Positions 1 through 6,658 of a stretch of DNA of 10,732 nucleotides are shown here, in pieces. The stretch is from Clostridiales bacterium (GTDB lineage Bacteria > Bacillota > Clostridia > Christensenellales > Aristaeellaceae): contig SFNY01000070.1 in the NCBI GenBank assembly GCA_004554085.1, forward strand, positions 1 through 10,732, written 5' to 3'. The translations under genes were made by a program, and so were the position numbers. Position 1 is the first letter of the stretch, and the number at the start of each line of letters is the position of its first letter. The notes below the pieces were generated by a model that made no database searches, was not told the origin of the DNA, and worked only from the letters and a program-made list of their open reading frames with translations.

Positions 1-1
1 A

Positions 2-132
2 TTGCTTGCAATTCAAGCAAAATCTGGAGGGGGTGGCAGTGGCGGGGGAGATACTCCCCCGTCCACCAGCTTGTCAAAAAGTCTTTTTTGACAAGCTGAC
101 GCAGCGATTGCATGCCTTTGCAATCGCTGCGT
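2..132. repeat. Cluster of four consecutive hairpins in a non-coding region
   Basis: Four inverted repeats follow one another: 2-8/14-20 (7 bp, arm TTGCTTG), 43-50/54-61 (8 bp, arm CGGGGGAG, loop ATA), 67-80/85-98 (14 bp, arm CAGCTTGTCAAAAA, loop GTCT) and 99-112/119-132 (14 bp, arm ACGCAGCGATTGCA, loop TGCCTT). All stems are perfect, and the last two abut with no base between them. The cluster lies beyond the 3' end of the minus-strand gene at 328-2010 and could stop or protect its transcript, but none of the stems is followed by a long T run on either strand. A dispersed intergenic repeat is equally possible. In 133-327 I see no gene, only GC-rich DNA with no clear motif. Confidence 0.8.
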
Positions 133-327
133 TTCATTGAACTAGGCCTGTCTGTTTCCTGCCATGGAGCTCCCGGGAAATCAGCGCCGGGAACTGGGTG
201 TGCGCGTCGCACCTGACCCGTTTTTGATCTGCGGCTCCCCGCCGGAGAAGGCTCGTGGAGGCTGAGACAAGACGGACCCGCTGAGCGCGGGCGCATCCGC
301 GCGAAGGGATGGTTCCGCTTCCTGCGA

Positions 328-2010
328 TCAGAGCAGCATCATCCGGGTTACAGCATCGAACACGCCGGTGGCCTCGAGGCCCTGGGCAGTCTGGAAAGCG
401 CTCACAGCGTCGGCGGTCGCCCTGTCGTATTCGCCGGTGCATTGATCCTCGCCGAGATAGCCCAGCTCCAGCAGCACCTGCTGCATCTCCGCAACATCCT
501 CGCCCGCCATGCATGCTTCATGCCGGTTGTAGGAGAAGGTGCGCGGCGCGGTTGCCGCCGTGGCGCGACGCAGCTCGGAGAGGTACCGGGCGGTCAGATC
601 GCAGTTTACCCGGAGCACACCGTTCATCCGGACAAAGGCATCGCCATAGCTGTCCACCATCGGCACATACCACGCCTGCCCCTCGAACGCGCTGCAGCAG
701 GCTTCCTGATGGAACCGCAGCCCGGCCCGGGCATAGCAGCCCTGCCAGATGCGCACCAGCTCGTCCTCGGTAAAGGCGCACAGCTCCCCGCGCGTGATCC
801 GTCTCTCTCCGAGCGCATCGATGACCGCACCAACCTCCGTGCTGTCGGGATTTCCGCCGCGCGCGTGGATCACCACCGAATCCGAAAAGCCTACGGACAG
901 CGTGCTGTTTTCCGCAATCAGCTCCCGGCTCACATCGCTGCCGATCCAATCGAACAGCTGCCGTGCGGGGCTGTCCGCGGGTTCATCCGCCCGGATCGCC
1001 ACATAGGAGGTGGTCACGAAGGGATAGTTTCCGTTCCGGAAGTTCTCGGTGGTGGGTGCGTAGCCGTCCACATTGAACAGCTTCAGCGCAGCGTTGTCTT
1101 GCTCCAGCCTGGAATAGCGGGAGGAGACCCACACATCCCGATCCTCATAGCAAACCTGATACCACGCCACATCCCGCTCGTCAAAGCGCGTGCGCCCCGC
1201 GTATTCCAGCGCGGTTCCCGCAGGCACGACGGCCACAACGTCGTATTCCAGGCCGGAATAATCCCGAAGGTTGACGCTGCCCGTGGTCACGACCCTCGGC
1301 TTTTCCACCTCGTGGCTGAGGAACACGTTGCTCACGTAGGACATGATGTTGTAGCCGATGGAGTAGCGGTTTTCCATCACGTTCAGCGTGACGTCGCTCA
1401 TGTCATCGATCTCCTCCATCTTGTAGGGCGTCGCGCCGATGACCTCTCCCTCCTGAAAGCCCAGCGACTGGAAATCCGGCATCTCGTAGCCCGTCCACAC
1501 CAGATTTTCAAACATCCGCTGGCTGCCGGACTCCGGATTGCGTATGTAGGCCACGATCTCGCCGCCGACGGGACAATCCCGAACGCCGTACCAGTCCGTA
1601 ATGTCACCCCGGTAGATGGAGCGGATCTCCGCGCTGGTGAGGTTCTGCGCCGGATTGCTGGCGTTGCCCATGAACACCAGGCCGTCGTAGCCGTAGATTT
1701 TCATCTCAATGTCCACGCCTGCGTCGGCAAAGTACTGCATCTCGTCCGCCGTGGGCGCGATCAGGAAGATGACGTCCGCCTTGCCGTCGGCAAGGTTCAG
1801 CCACGCACCGTGGGTCTTGGAGCACATGGGCGCGGGACCTTCCACCCCCTGTCCGGTGAAGTGGGCATAGATTGCATCCGTGATGGGAATGCGCGCGGTG
1901 GAATTGTCGATCTGCGGAAGCGATGTCAGGCGCTCCGCCAGGGCCATGCCGCCCAGCGCCACGCAGAGCGTCAGCAGCAGCGCCGCGCACCGGTACAGCT
2001 TGCACGTCAT
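328..2010 (-). CDS. Exported PstS-like substrate-binding protein with inserted SH3b, YARHG and peptidoglycan-binding domains
   Basis: This 560-residue protein starts with a Sec signal peptide (1-25, likely cleavage after MALA; no lipobox). Residues about 28-230 resemble the phosphate-binding (PBP-like/PstS) fold: a SAEIRSIYRGDITDW stretch and a GSQRMFENL anion-loop-like segment. The fold appears to resume at 308-372 (NVDGYAPTTENFRNGNYPF, FDWIGSD), as in the second lobe of PstS. Between them, residues about 240-304 read as an SH3b domain (VNLRDYSG, WYQVCYEDRDVWVSS). Residues 401-475 match a YARHG domain (CYARAGLRF), and 500-558 are a type-1 peptidoglycan-binding repeat (VAEMQQVLLELGYLG, AVSAFQTAQGL). 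The start is supported by AAGGGGGG at 2018-2025. Known families suggest a wall-associated anion-binding or sensing protein; no pst transporter genes are nearby. The 252-base gap upstream (2011-2262) holds only a weak GAAGC/GCTTC hairpin and no clear promoter. The exact ligand is unknown. Confidence 0.88.
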   Translation of the reverse strand: MTCKLYRCAALLLTLCVALGGMALAERLTSLPQIDNSTARIPITDAIYAHFTGQGVEGPAPMCSKTHGAWLNLADGKADVIFLIAPTADEMQYFADAGVDIEMKIYGYDGLVFMGNASNPAQNLTSAEIRSIYRGDITDWYGVRDCPVGGEIVAYIRNPESGSQRMFENLVWTGYEMPDFQSLGFQEGEVIGATPYKMEEIDDMSDVTLNVMENRYSIGYNIMSYVSNVFLSHEVEKPRVVTTGSVNLRDYSGLEYDVVAVVPAGTALEYAGRTRFDERDVAWYQVCYEDRDVWVSSRYSRLEQDNAALKLFNVDGYAPTTENFRNGNYPFVTTSYVAIRADEPADSPARQLFDWIGSDVSRELIAENSTLSVGFSDSVVIHARGGNPDSTEVGAVIDALGERRITRGELCAFTEDELVRIWQGCYARAGLRFHQEACCSAFEGQAWYVPMVDSYGDAFVRMNGVLRVNCDLTARYLSELRRATAATAPRTFSYNRHEACMAGEDVAEMQQVLLELGYLGEDQCTGEYDRATADAVSAFQTAQGLEATGVFDAVTRMMLL

Positions 2011-2262
2011 TGAATATCCCCCCTTGATTCGGTTTGCGGAATGCGCGCCGCGTCACTGCGGCTTCATCCGGCTCGTGTGTCTCGGGCGCTGCGCTTCATG
2101 GGCCAGCCGGATGATCCATCCCCCGGCATCCGAAATCCGCACGCCCGCAACGCTTATTTGACGTATATCTGACACAAATTGTTCAATGTATCCCGCATTG
2201 CGCGCACAAATGAAGCAGCCCGCTTCCGCACCGGGAGGGATGCATCCATCCGGCAACCTCCG

Positions 2263-4098
2263 TCACTTCAGGGTGATGTACTGCTCCGGCTGGGCAAGGG
2301 CAGCGCCGCCCGCCCTGAAATGGTTCAGCCACACATCCTTCACCGAATCCTCGCCCTCCGTGAACGTGCGGCTTTCATCCGCAAGGAAGGGCGCAAAGTG
2401 CGCATATGTCGCCAAGCAGGTCACAGAGAAGCTGTCGTCATCCCCGATGTCCCTGCCATCCTTCCGCACCTTGGTCAGTGTGTAGCTCCCCTCGTCCTCC
2501 TGCACCTCGATGGCAACGCCGCTGACGATGGGCAGAGAGCCGCGGTTGAAGGGTATGAAGCCGCCTTTGATTCCTTCGACGTAGGCACGGATCGTCTCCT
2601 TCAGCTCCGCGCCGCTCATCTCCCGGTGGAAGGACACCAGGCCGTTGGGCATAATCATGCTGCCCGCCATCTTTTCCGTGTAATCCGCCTGAAGCACGGA
2701 GCCCGTGAAGCTGTCGCCCGTCGCCAGCAGCACGTCGCTGCCATAGATCCCGCGCAGGGTGTTTGCCATGACCGAGTGGGCTTCGCTGCCGCCCTTGCTG
2801 TGGAAGATGGCGGAGTAGCCCTTCCCGGAGCTCAGGACGGTTTCGGCGGAAGCATCCCCGGGCTGGCGGAGCTGGGCGTCAAAGGCCGCGTATGCCTGCT
2901 GCGCGTCGTATTCGCCCGCAATCATCTTCGAGACCACGTCCCTGGACACGGCGAAGAAATCATTGGAGGCGATGCGGATGTACATGTGGTTCTGCTCGAT
3001 CAGCGGCCTCAGGTTCGCCAGATGCCCGGTCAGATGAATGCCCACATCCTGGCTGTAGCTCAGAACGTCCTGGCCGCTGGCGAGCACCGTCTGTCCCTCC
3101 TCGGAGAGCATCACATCCAGAATCTGCATCGCCTTCTCCCGGCGGCTCTTGTCCTGTTCCAGATTGCGGTTCAACGCCACCTGCAGGTAGGGCGTGGTCA
3201 TCAGCCACTGCTCGCCATTCTGTCCGAAATAGGGCAGAAGCACCGTGTCTATCCCCTGGTTCAGGAATTCCAGCACCCGCGCCGAGCTGCCGGTAATCAT
3301 GGCAACCTCGCCCCTTGCGAACATGTTGATCACAGGGGTATAGCCCAGCTCCAGTACATCGGGGGTCAGGTTCACATCCCGAATAAACTGCTCCATCCGT
3401 TCAAACACGCCCGGCCAGACAACCTCATCCAGCCCGACGCGCTCCGTACTTGCGGGATCGGAATAGGCCATGCGCCACCTGAGCCCTTCCAGGGAGGTGA
3501 GCTCCGGGATGGACAGGCCCTGCAGGGCCTCCATGCAGGTATAGTCGTATACAAAATCGCCCACATGCCCCCGGATGCCCACTTTTTCAAAGGCCCGGCA
3601 CGCGGAGACGAAGCTCTCGTAATCCGTGGGCAGGGGAATATTGTACTCCTCAAACATGCCACGGTTGGTGACGAAGCCGTGCACATCGGCGCTCAGCGGC
3701 AGCCAGTTGATGCTGCCATCCTCATTCGTGAAGCTGGCGAGATAGGCATCATAGAAGGCGCCGGCCTCGGAGGTCGTGGACAGATCCATCAGGCTGTCCT
3801 TCAGCGGCGCGGCATCATGCAGCGAAAAGCGGCAGCAGGTGATGATGTCCGGCAGCGCGCCGTTCTCATTCATGAATTTGTAGAAGTCCAGATCATTGTT
3901 GCCCACGACAAACTGGATGTTCATATCCGGCAGCTGGGACTGGATGTAGGGCGCGTAGCTTTCGTACATCGCACCGGTCCACAGATACACCGTGATCGTG
4001 TCTGCATCTTCCTTCGCGGTTTTGTTTGCTGCGCAGCCCGTAACCAGCGCCAGTACCATGATGAGAGACAGCAGTAAACCGATCCATTTCCTCGTCAT
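2263..4098 (-). CDS. Lipoprotein: extracellular solute-binding domain fused to a 5'-nucleotidase C-terminal-like domain
   Basis: I take the ATG at 4096-4098 because AAGGAGGG lies at 4105-4112 and the protein then opens with a lipoprotein signal (LALVTGC, lipid-modified Cys22). An in-frame ATG 22 codons upstream lacks these features. The protein is 611 residues. Residues about 34-410 look like a family-1 (sugar-type) ABC solute-binding protein: ITVYLWTGAMYESYAPYIQS, LPDIITC, a region rich in aromatic residues, and GEVAMITGSSARVLEFL. From about 425 on, the sequence follows the 5'-nucleotidase C-terminal domain: ANTLRGIYGSDVLLATGDS, NGLVSFHREMSGAELKETI, VSGVAIEV, then a KDGRDIGDDDSFSVTCLATY strand. 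The N-terminal metallophosphoesterase of true 5'-nucleotidases is absent, so catalysis is not expected; nucleoside or sugar binding is an inference. No ABC permease or ATPase is adjacent. It is probably its own transcription unit from the promoter at 4241-4269. Confidence 0.87.
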   Translation of the reverse strand: MTRKWIGLLLSLIMVLALVTGCAANKTAKEDADTITVYLWTGAMYESYAPYIQSQLPDMNIQFVVGNNDLDFYKFMNENGALPDIITCCRFSLHDAAPLKDSLMDLSTTSEAGAFYDAYLASFTNEDGSINWLPLSADVHGFVTNRGMFEEYNIPLPTDYESFVSACRAFEKVGIRGHVGDFVYDYTCMEALQGLSIPELTSLEGLRWRMAYSDPASTERVGLDEVVWPGVFERMEQFIRDVNLTPDVLELGYTPVINMFARGEVAMITGSSARVLEFLNQGIDTVLLPYFGQNGEQWLMTTPYLQVALNRNLEQDKSRREKAMQILDVMLSEEGQTVLASGQDVLSYSQDVGIHLTGHLANLRPLIEQNHMYIRIASNDFFAVSRDVVSKMIAGEYDAQQAYAAFDAQLRQPGDASAETVLSSGKGYSAIFHSKGGSEAHSVMANTLRGIYGSDVLLATGDSFTGSVLQADYTEKMAGSMIMPNGLVSFHREMSGAELKETIRAYVEGIKGGFIPFNRGSLPIVSGVAIEVQEDEGSYTLTKVRKDGRDIGDDDSFSVTCLATYAHFAPFLADESRTFTEGEDSVKDVWLNHFRAGGAALAQPEQYITLK

Positions 4099-4240
4099 TG
4101 CGTTCCCTCCTTGTCTTTCATTCTTTTTCTCAGGCCATTGCGACAAAATCGCGTTCTGCTGCAAAAGCCGGGGCAGTATGGAAATTGCATTTCACAAAAT
4201 GACGAATTTTATAAGTATATGTAAAGTTCCCCCTTTTATA

Positions 4241-4269
4241 ATTATATACGCCCCATCGCCAAAAATCAA
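4241..4269 (-). promoter_or_regulatory. Sigma-70-type promoter for the solute-binding lipoprotein gene
   Basis: Reading the minus strand, TTGATT (4264-4269) and a perfect TATAAT (4241-4246) are separated by exactly 17 bases. Transcription would start near 4234 and leave a leader of about 135 bases before the start codon. The leader has two small hairpins (4140-4143/4149-4152 and 4181-4185/4189-4193), but I recognise no riboswitch or T-box in it. Confidence 0.7.
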
Positions 4270-4323
4270 GCTGTCCGATCAATGCTTTCAGTATGGAGCT
4301 TCCACAAAAACATGAAAAGGGGC

Positions 4324-4371
4324 TTGACAGCTAACGAATATTAGCTTATACTTTAGCTAATAAAAATTAGC
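4324..4371 (+). promoter_or_regulatory. tetR-type promoter with two identical-arm palindromic operators
   Basis: TTGACA (4324-4329) and TATACT (4347-4352) are spaced by 17 bases, close to the sigma-70 consensus. The palindrome GCTAA-N6-TTAGC occurs at 4330-4345, exactly filling the spacer, and again at 4356-4371, over the expected start of transcription. The copies are 26 bases apart start to start. The arms are identical while the six central bases differ (CGAATA, TAAAAA). This is the expected layout for autorepression by the TetR-family protein encoded just downstream, each palindrome fitting one dimer. Binding is inferred, not shown. Confidence 0.85.
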
Positions 4372-4392
4372 CACAGAGAGGAGCGCATTTCC

Positions 4393-5100
4393 GTGCACAC
4401 CAGAGAACGGATTCTGCTGGAGGCCCTGCGCCTGTTTTCCCGGAAGGGCTATGACGCGGTGAGCGTCGAGCAGATTGCGGACGCCGTGGGCGTCAAGGCC
4501 CCGTCGCTGTACAAGCACTACCGGAGCAAGCAGGACATCTTTGACGCGATCTTCGAGGAGACGGCGAAGCGCTACGGGGCATTCACGGACTCCATTTCCG
4601 TCCATATGGGCGATTCCGCGCAGGATTTGCAGGTATTCCACAGCATCACGGCAGATGGTCTGGTGGAGAAGGTCAAGTCCCTGATTTCCTACTCCCTCCA
4701 CGACGAATTTGTCAGCCAGTTCCGGCGGATGGCGACCATCGAGCAGTTCCGCTCCCCGGAGCTGTCGGCGCTGTACTCCCGGCGGTATGTGACGCAGATT
4801 CTGGATTACCACAAAGAGCTGTTTCAGCGCATGATCGCGGCGGGGGTGATGCGGCAGGAGGATCCGGGCCTGCTCGCCATGATGTACGCCAGTCCTATCC
4901 TGATTCTGCTTGGAGAGTGCGACCGGCACCCGGAGAGAGAAGCGGAAATCATGGATGCGCTGGAACAGCATGTGCGTCTGTTCCATCAGACCTTCCACCT
5001 GGAGCCCCCGGAGGGAGGCGGTACGCTGCCTCGTCGGCACAGCGGAAAAGGCGCCGGTTCAATGGTACCGGCAGAATCAGGAGGTGCAGCGCATGAATGA
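4393..5100 (+). CDS. TetR/AcrR-family transcriptional regulator
   Basis: This 235-residue protein has the TetR N-terminal DNA-binding domain: RERILLEALRLFSRKGYDAV, then the helix-turn-helix at about 24-43 (SVEQIADAVGVKAPSLYKHY). A variable all-helical ligand and dimerisation domain (about 55-200) follows. Residues 204-235 form a Gly/Pro/Ser-rich tail that is probably disordered. The start is GTG, chosen because AGAGGAG lies at 4377-4383, nine bases upstream, and because the usual TetR N terminus begins here; no ATG upstream fits. Its promoter carries two palindromes, so it most likely represses itself and the DUF998 gene. The last codons overlap the next start (ATGAATGA at 5093-5100), which suggests translational coupling. 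The inducer cannot be told from the sequence. Confidence 0.93.
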   Translation: MHTRERILLEALRLFSRKGYDAVSVEQIADAVGVKAPSLYKHYRSKQDIFDAIFEETAKRYGAFTDSISVHMGDSAQDLQVFHSITADGLVEKVKSLISYSLHDEFVSQFRRMATIEQFRSPELSALYSRRYVTQILDYHKELFQRMIAAGVMRQEDPGLLAMMYASPILILLGECDRHPEREAEIMDALEQHVRLFHQTFHLEPPEGGGTLPRRHSGKGAGSMVPAESGGAAHE

Positions 5101-5734
5101 AAAACTGATGCGAAGGCTGGGCTGGCTGGGATTGGTGAGCCTGCTGTCCTACGCCGCGGCCGTGGTGTTTTCGCCCCTCGCATACCCGGGCTATGACTGG
5201 CTGTCGCAGGCGGTCAGCGACCTGTCGGCGGATGGCGCTCCGTCGAGGATGCTGTGGCGCCAGCTTGCCGCCCTGTATGCGCCCTGCGGCATCGTCTGCG
5301 TGACCCTGTGCTGCGTGTCGATCAAGGGACATTTCAATCGGATCGTCCGCGCCGGCATCTATCTGTTCGCCCTGATGAACTGGATCTCCACCGTGGGCTA
5401 CGCCATGTTCCCCCTGACGTATGCGGGCATTTCCGGGCAGTTTCAGGATGTGATGCACCTGATGGTCACGGCAGCGGTGGTGCTACTGTCCATCGCATCC
5501 CTGGCGCTCCTCGCCTGGGGCTGTCTGCGGCAAAGAGCCTGCCCGGTACTGGGGATATGGGCGCTGATCTCGCTGGGCATGATGATCGCCGGCGCCGTGG
5601 GAACCGCCGCTCTTCCCCGCGCGTATTTCGGCGTTCCGGAGCGCTTCAGCGTGTTCGCCTGCTCCGGCTTCACGGCGGTTCTGGGCCTCTTCCATCGCCG
5701 GGGATGGGAAAAATCCGCGAAGGAAACGGTGTGA
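5093..5734 (+). CDS. DUF998-family six-TM integral membrane protein
   Basis: The predicted protein has 213 residues. The start ATG at 5093 sits six bases after a perfect AGGAGGTG (5079-5086), inside the end of the regulator gene, so the two are read from one message with an 8-base overlap. Hydrophobic segments lie at about 10-30, 57-77, 85-108, 118-143, 150-173 and 184-200. The short loop WLSQAVSDLSADGAPSRMLW after the first segment and MFPL...QFQDVMHL near the middle are typical of DUF998 proteins. The family has no assigned biochemical function. Pairing with a TetR regulator suggests a role in responding to a small lipophilic compound or membrane stress, but that is inference. The stop is followed by the insertion-sequence scar, and I see no intrinsic terminator directly after the gene except the hairpin at 5788-5806. 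Confidence 0.88.
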   Translation: MNEKLMRRLGWLGLVSLLSYAAAVVFSPLAYPGYDWLSQAVSDLSADGAPSRMLWRQLAALYAPCGIVCVTLCCVSIKGHFNRIVRAGIYLFALMNWISTVGYAMFPLTYAGISGQFQDVMHLMVTAAVVLLSIASLALLAWGCLRQRACPVLGIWALISLGMMIAGAVGTAALPRAYFGVPERFSVFACSGFTAVLGLFHRRGWEKSAKETV

Positions 5735-5787
5735 AGCGCAGAATCCCTTGAAAATGCTGTGTTTCAGACCTATATCGCAAGTCATAG

Positions 5788-5830
5788 CCACCCGTTGAAC
5801 GGGTGGTTTGACCAAGCCCTATAAGGGCTT
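5788..5830. repeat. Hairpin pair resembling an IS200/IS605 element end
   Basis: Two palindromes follow closely: CCACCCGTTGAACGGGTGG at 5788-5806, then TTTGACC, then AAGCCCTATAAGGGCTT at 5814-5830. Subterminal hairpins of this kind mark the ends of IS200/IS605-family elements, whose TnpA recognises them as single-stranded DNA. No TnpA or TnpB gene is present here, so this would be a solo end or a derived small element. The first hairpin, followed by TTT, might also act as a weak terminator for the tetR-DUF998 operon. The family assignment rests on resemblance only. Confidence 0.5.
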
Positions 5831-5846
5831 AACTCTTGTGGTAGGG

Positions 5847-5942
5847 TTCTACGAAATCTCTCATCCATCGCACTAAATCAAACCCATCCACGAAATGGAG
5901 CCTGAGATCTATTTCGGTGGCAAGACAGAGAATACCGGATAA
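5847..5942 (+). pseudogene. Possible scrap of an integrase-type transposase 3' end
   Basis: The plus frame starting at 5847 reads FYEISHPSH, a stop at 5874-5876, then a stretch ending EMEPEIYFGGKTENTG and a stop at 5940-5942. The neighbouring frame over the middle reads ALNQTHP. Together they recall the C terminus of IS3/IS481-type integrase-core transposases (RPH-x-ALNYKTP-x-E-x-YFG), broken by a frameshift. The piece is short and degenerate, so this is a tentative call. A stem with one bulge (5888-5896 with 5911-5920) overlaps it. Confidence 0.28.
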
Positions 5943-6439
5943 ATATCGGTGAGGATACATTGTGTCAATATAGCCTCTTCATTTGCTTTCTGGGGATGCT
6001 TCGCTCTGGGCATCACCTTGCGCCACCCGTGCCTTTTCAGAAGCATATATATGTATCCTCGCCCGGTATCCTTGCCGATCCTTTCGTCAAACACCTTCTT
6101 GATGTCCTGGACAGTAACAATATGTCCTTCCTCAGCCATCTTTTCAAATTGCGCAAGGATTTCATTTTCTTCCGCTTCGCTCAGACTGCGATGATTCCCT
6201 CCGACATACTTGCACCGCACGAACTCTTCCAGTCCCTGCTTCTTGTATTCCGCTACCAAACGTGATACCGTTCTCTCTGAACAGTTCATTCTTTGCGCCG
6301 TCTCAGCTACACTTGCTCCACTAAAGCGCTTTAACAACACCGTTAATTTCTTCGATGTTCGTTTATCTTTGCATCGTTTCTCTGCTTCTATCAATTTCTG
6401 ATACTCGTCTGTGCTTATTGTATAACCTCTCATTTCCAT
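5909..6439 (-). pseudogene. Truncated IS630-family transposase (DNA-binding half only)
   Basis: The frame encodes 176 residues. The first 157 match the N-terminal half of IS630-type transposases: a helix-turn-helix at about 42-64 (SVAETAQRMNCSERTVSRLV) and a second winged-helix region (about 85-145) ending in the hallmark YMLLKRHGWRKVMPRAKHPQ. Homology stops after KANEEAI (codon at 5969-5971). The remaining 19 residues, to the stop at 5909, are read from unrelated DNA. The DDE catalytic domain, roughly the second half of the family protein, is absent, so this is an inactive remnant. The start could be Met at 6439 or 6433; no strong ribosome binding site marks either. The AT-rich DNA upstream to about 6498, ending in TATA, may be the original outer end of the element, since IS630 relatives insert at TA. 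Confidence 0.85.
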
Positions 6440-6504
6440 CACCCAAGAGTATTTTAGCATAGTATCAAAAATATGATAATCTAATTTGAGAATAGTATAA
6501 CTCC

Positions 6505-6658
6505 TACCGAAAGACGGTTTCCGAAAGGCTCCAACCACAGCCCCTTTGCAAGTTGTTAATCAGTTAGATACCGCGTGACGGTTTATGTAGAACGAGGTTA
6601 CAAACGCAAAGTGCGCCTGTGGGGCCAGCAGCATCAATATCATCGTGGAGGTATCCGA
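6505..6658 (+). ncRNA. IS110 upstream non-coding region, candidate bridge RNA locus
   Basis: About 150 bases of non-coding DNA precede the IS110 recombinase start. In characterised IS110 elements such as IS621 this upstream segment encodes the bridge RNA that pairs with target and donor DNA. Visible structure: a small hairpin TACCG-AAAGA-CGGTTT (6505-6520), repeated with another loop as TACCG-CGTGA-CGGTTT (6569-6584), and a long-range pairing CCACAG (6535-6540) with CTGTGG (6617-6622). GGAGGT at 6647-6652 is the ribosome binding site of the recombinase. I cannot fold the region or assign guide loops by eye, so the RNA is inferred from position plus these pairings. Confidence 0.35.

Noticed and set aside
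43..132. Intrinsic terminators for the 328-2010 gene
   Set aside because: The stems are strong, but none is followed by the T run expected of an intrinsic terminator on the minus strand.
134..514. Minus-strand open frame of 126 codons at the left end
   Set aside because: It overlaps the 3' end of the 328-2010 gene in another frame, is Arg-rich without motifs and has no ribosome binding site.
2053..2256. Minus-strand 67-codon open frame between the two binding-protein genes
   Set aside because: There is no convincing ribosome site, domain or hydrophobic segment. It is treated as non-coding.
442..4077. Long open frames on the plus strand opposite the two binding-protein genes (442-2013 and 2179-4077)
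   Set aside because: They mirror the codon phase of GC-rich genes on the other strand, encode Arg/His/Gly-rich low-complexity sequence and match no family. The minus-strand genes have signal peptides, domains and ribosome sites.
4099..4234. Riboswitch in the leader of the solute-binding lipoprotein gene
   Set aside because: Only two small local hairpins are visible and no conserved core of a known riboswitch class is recognisable.
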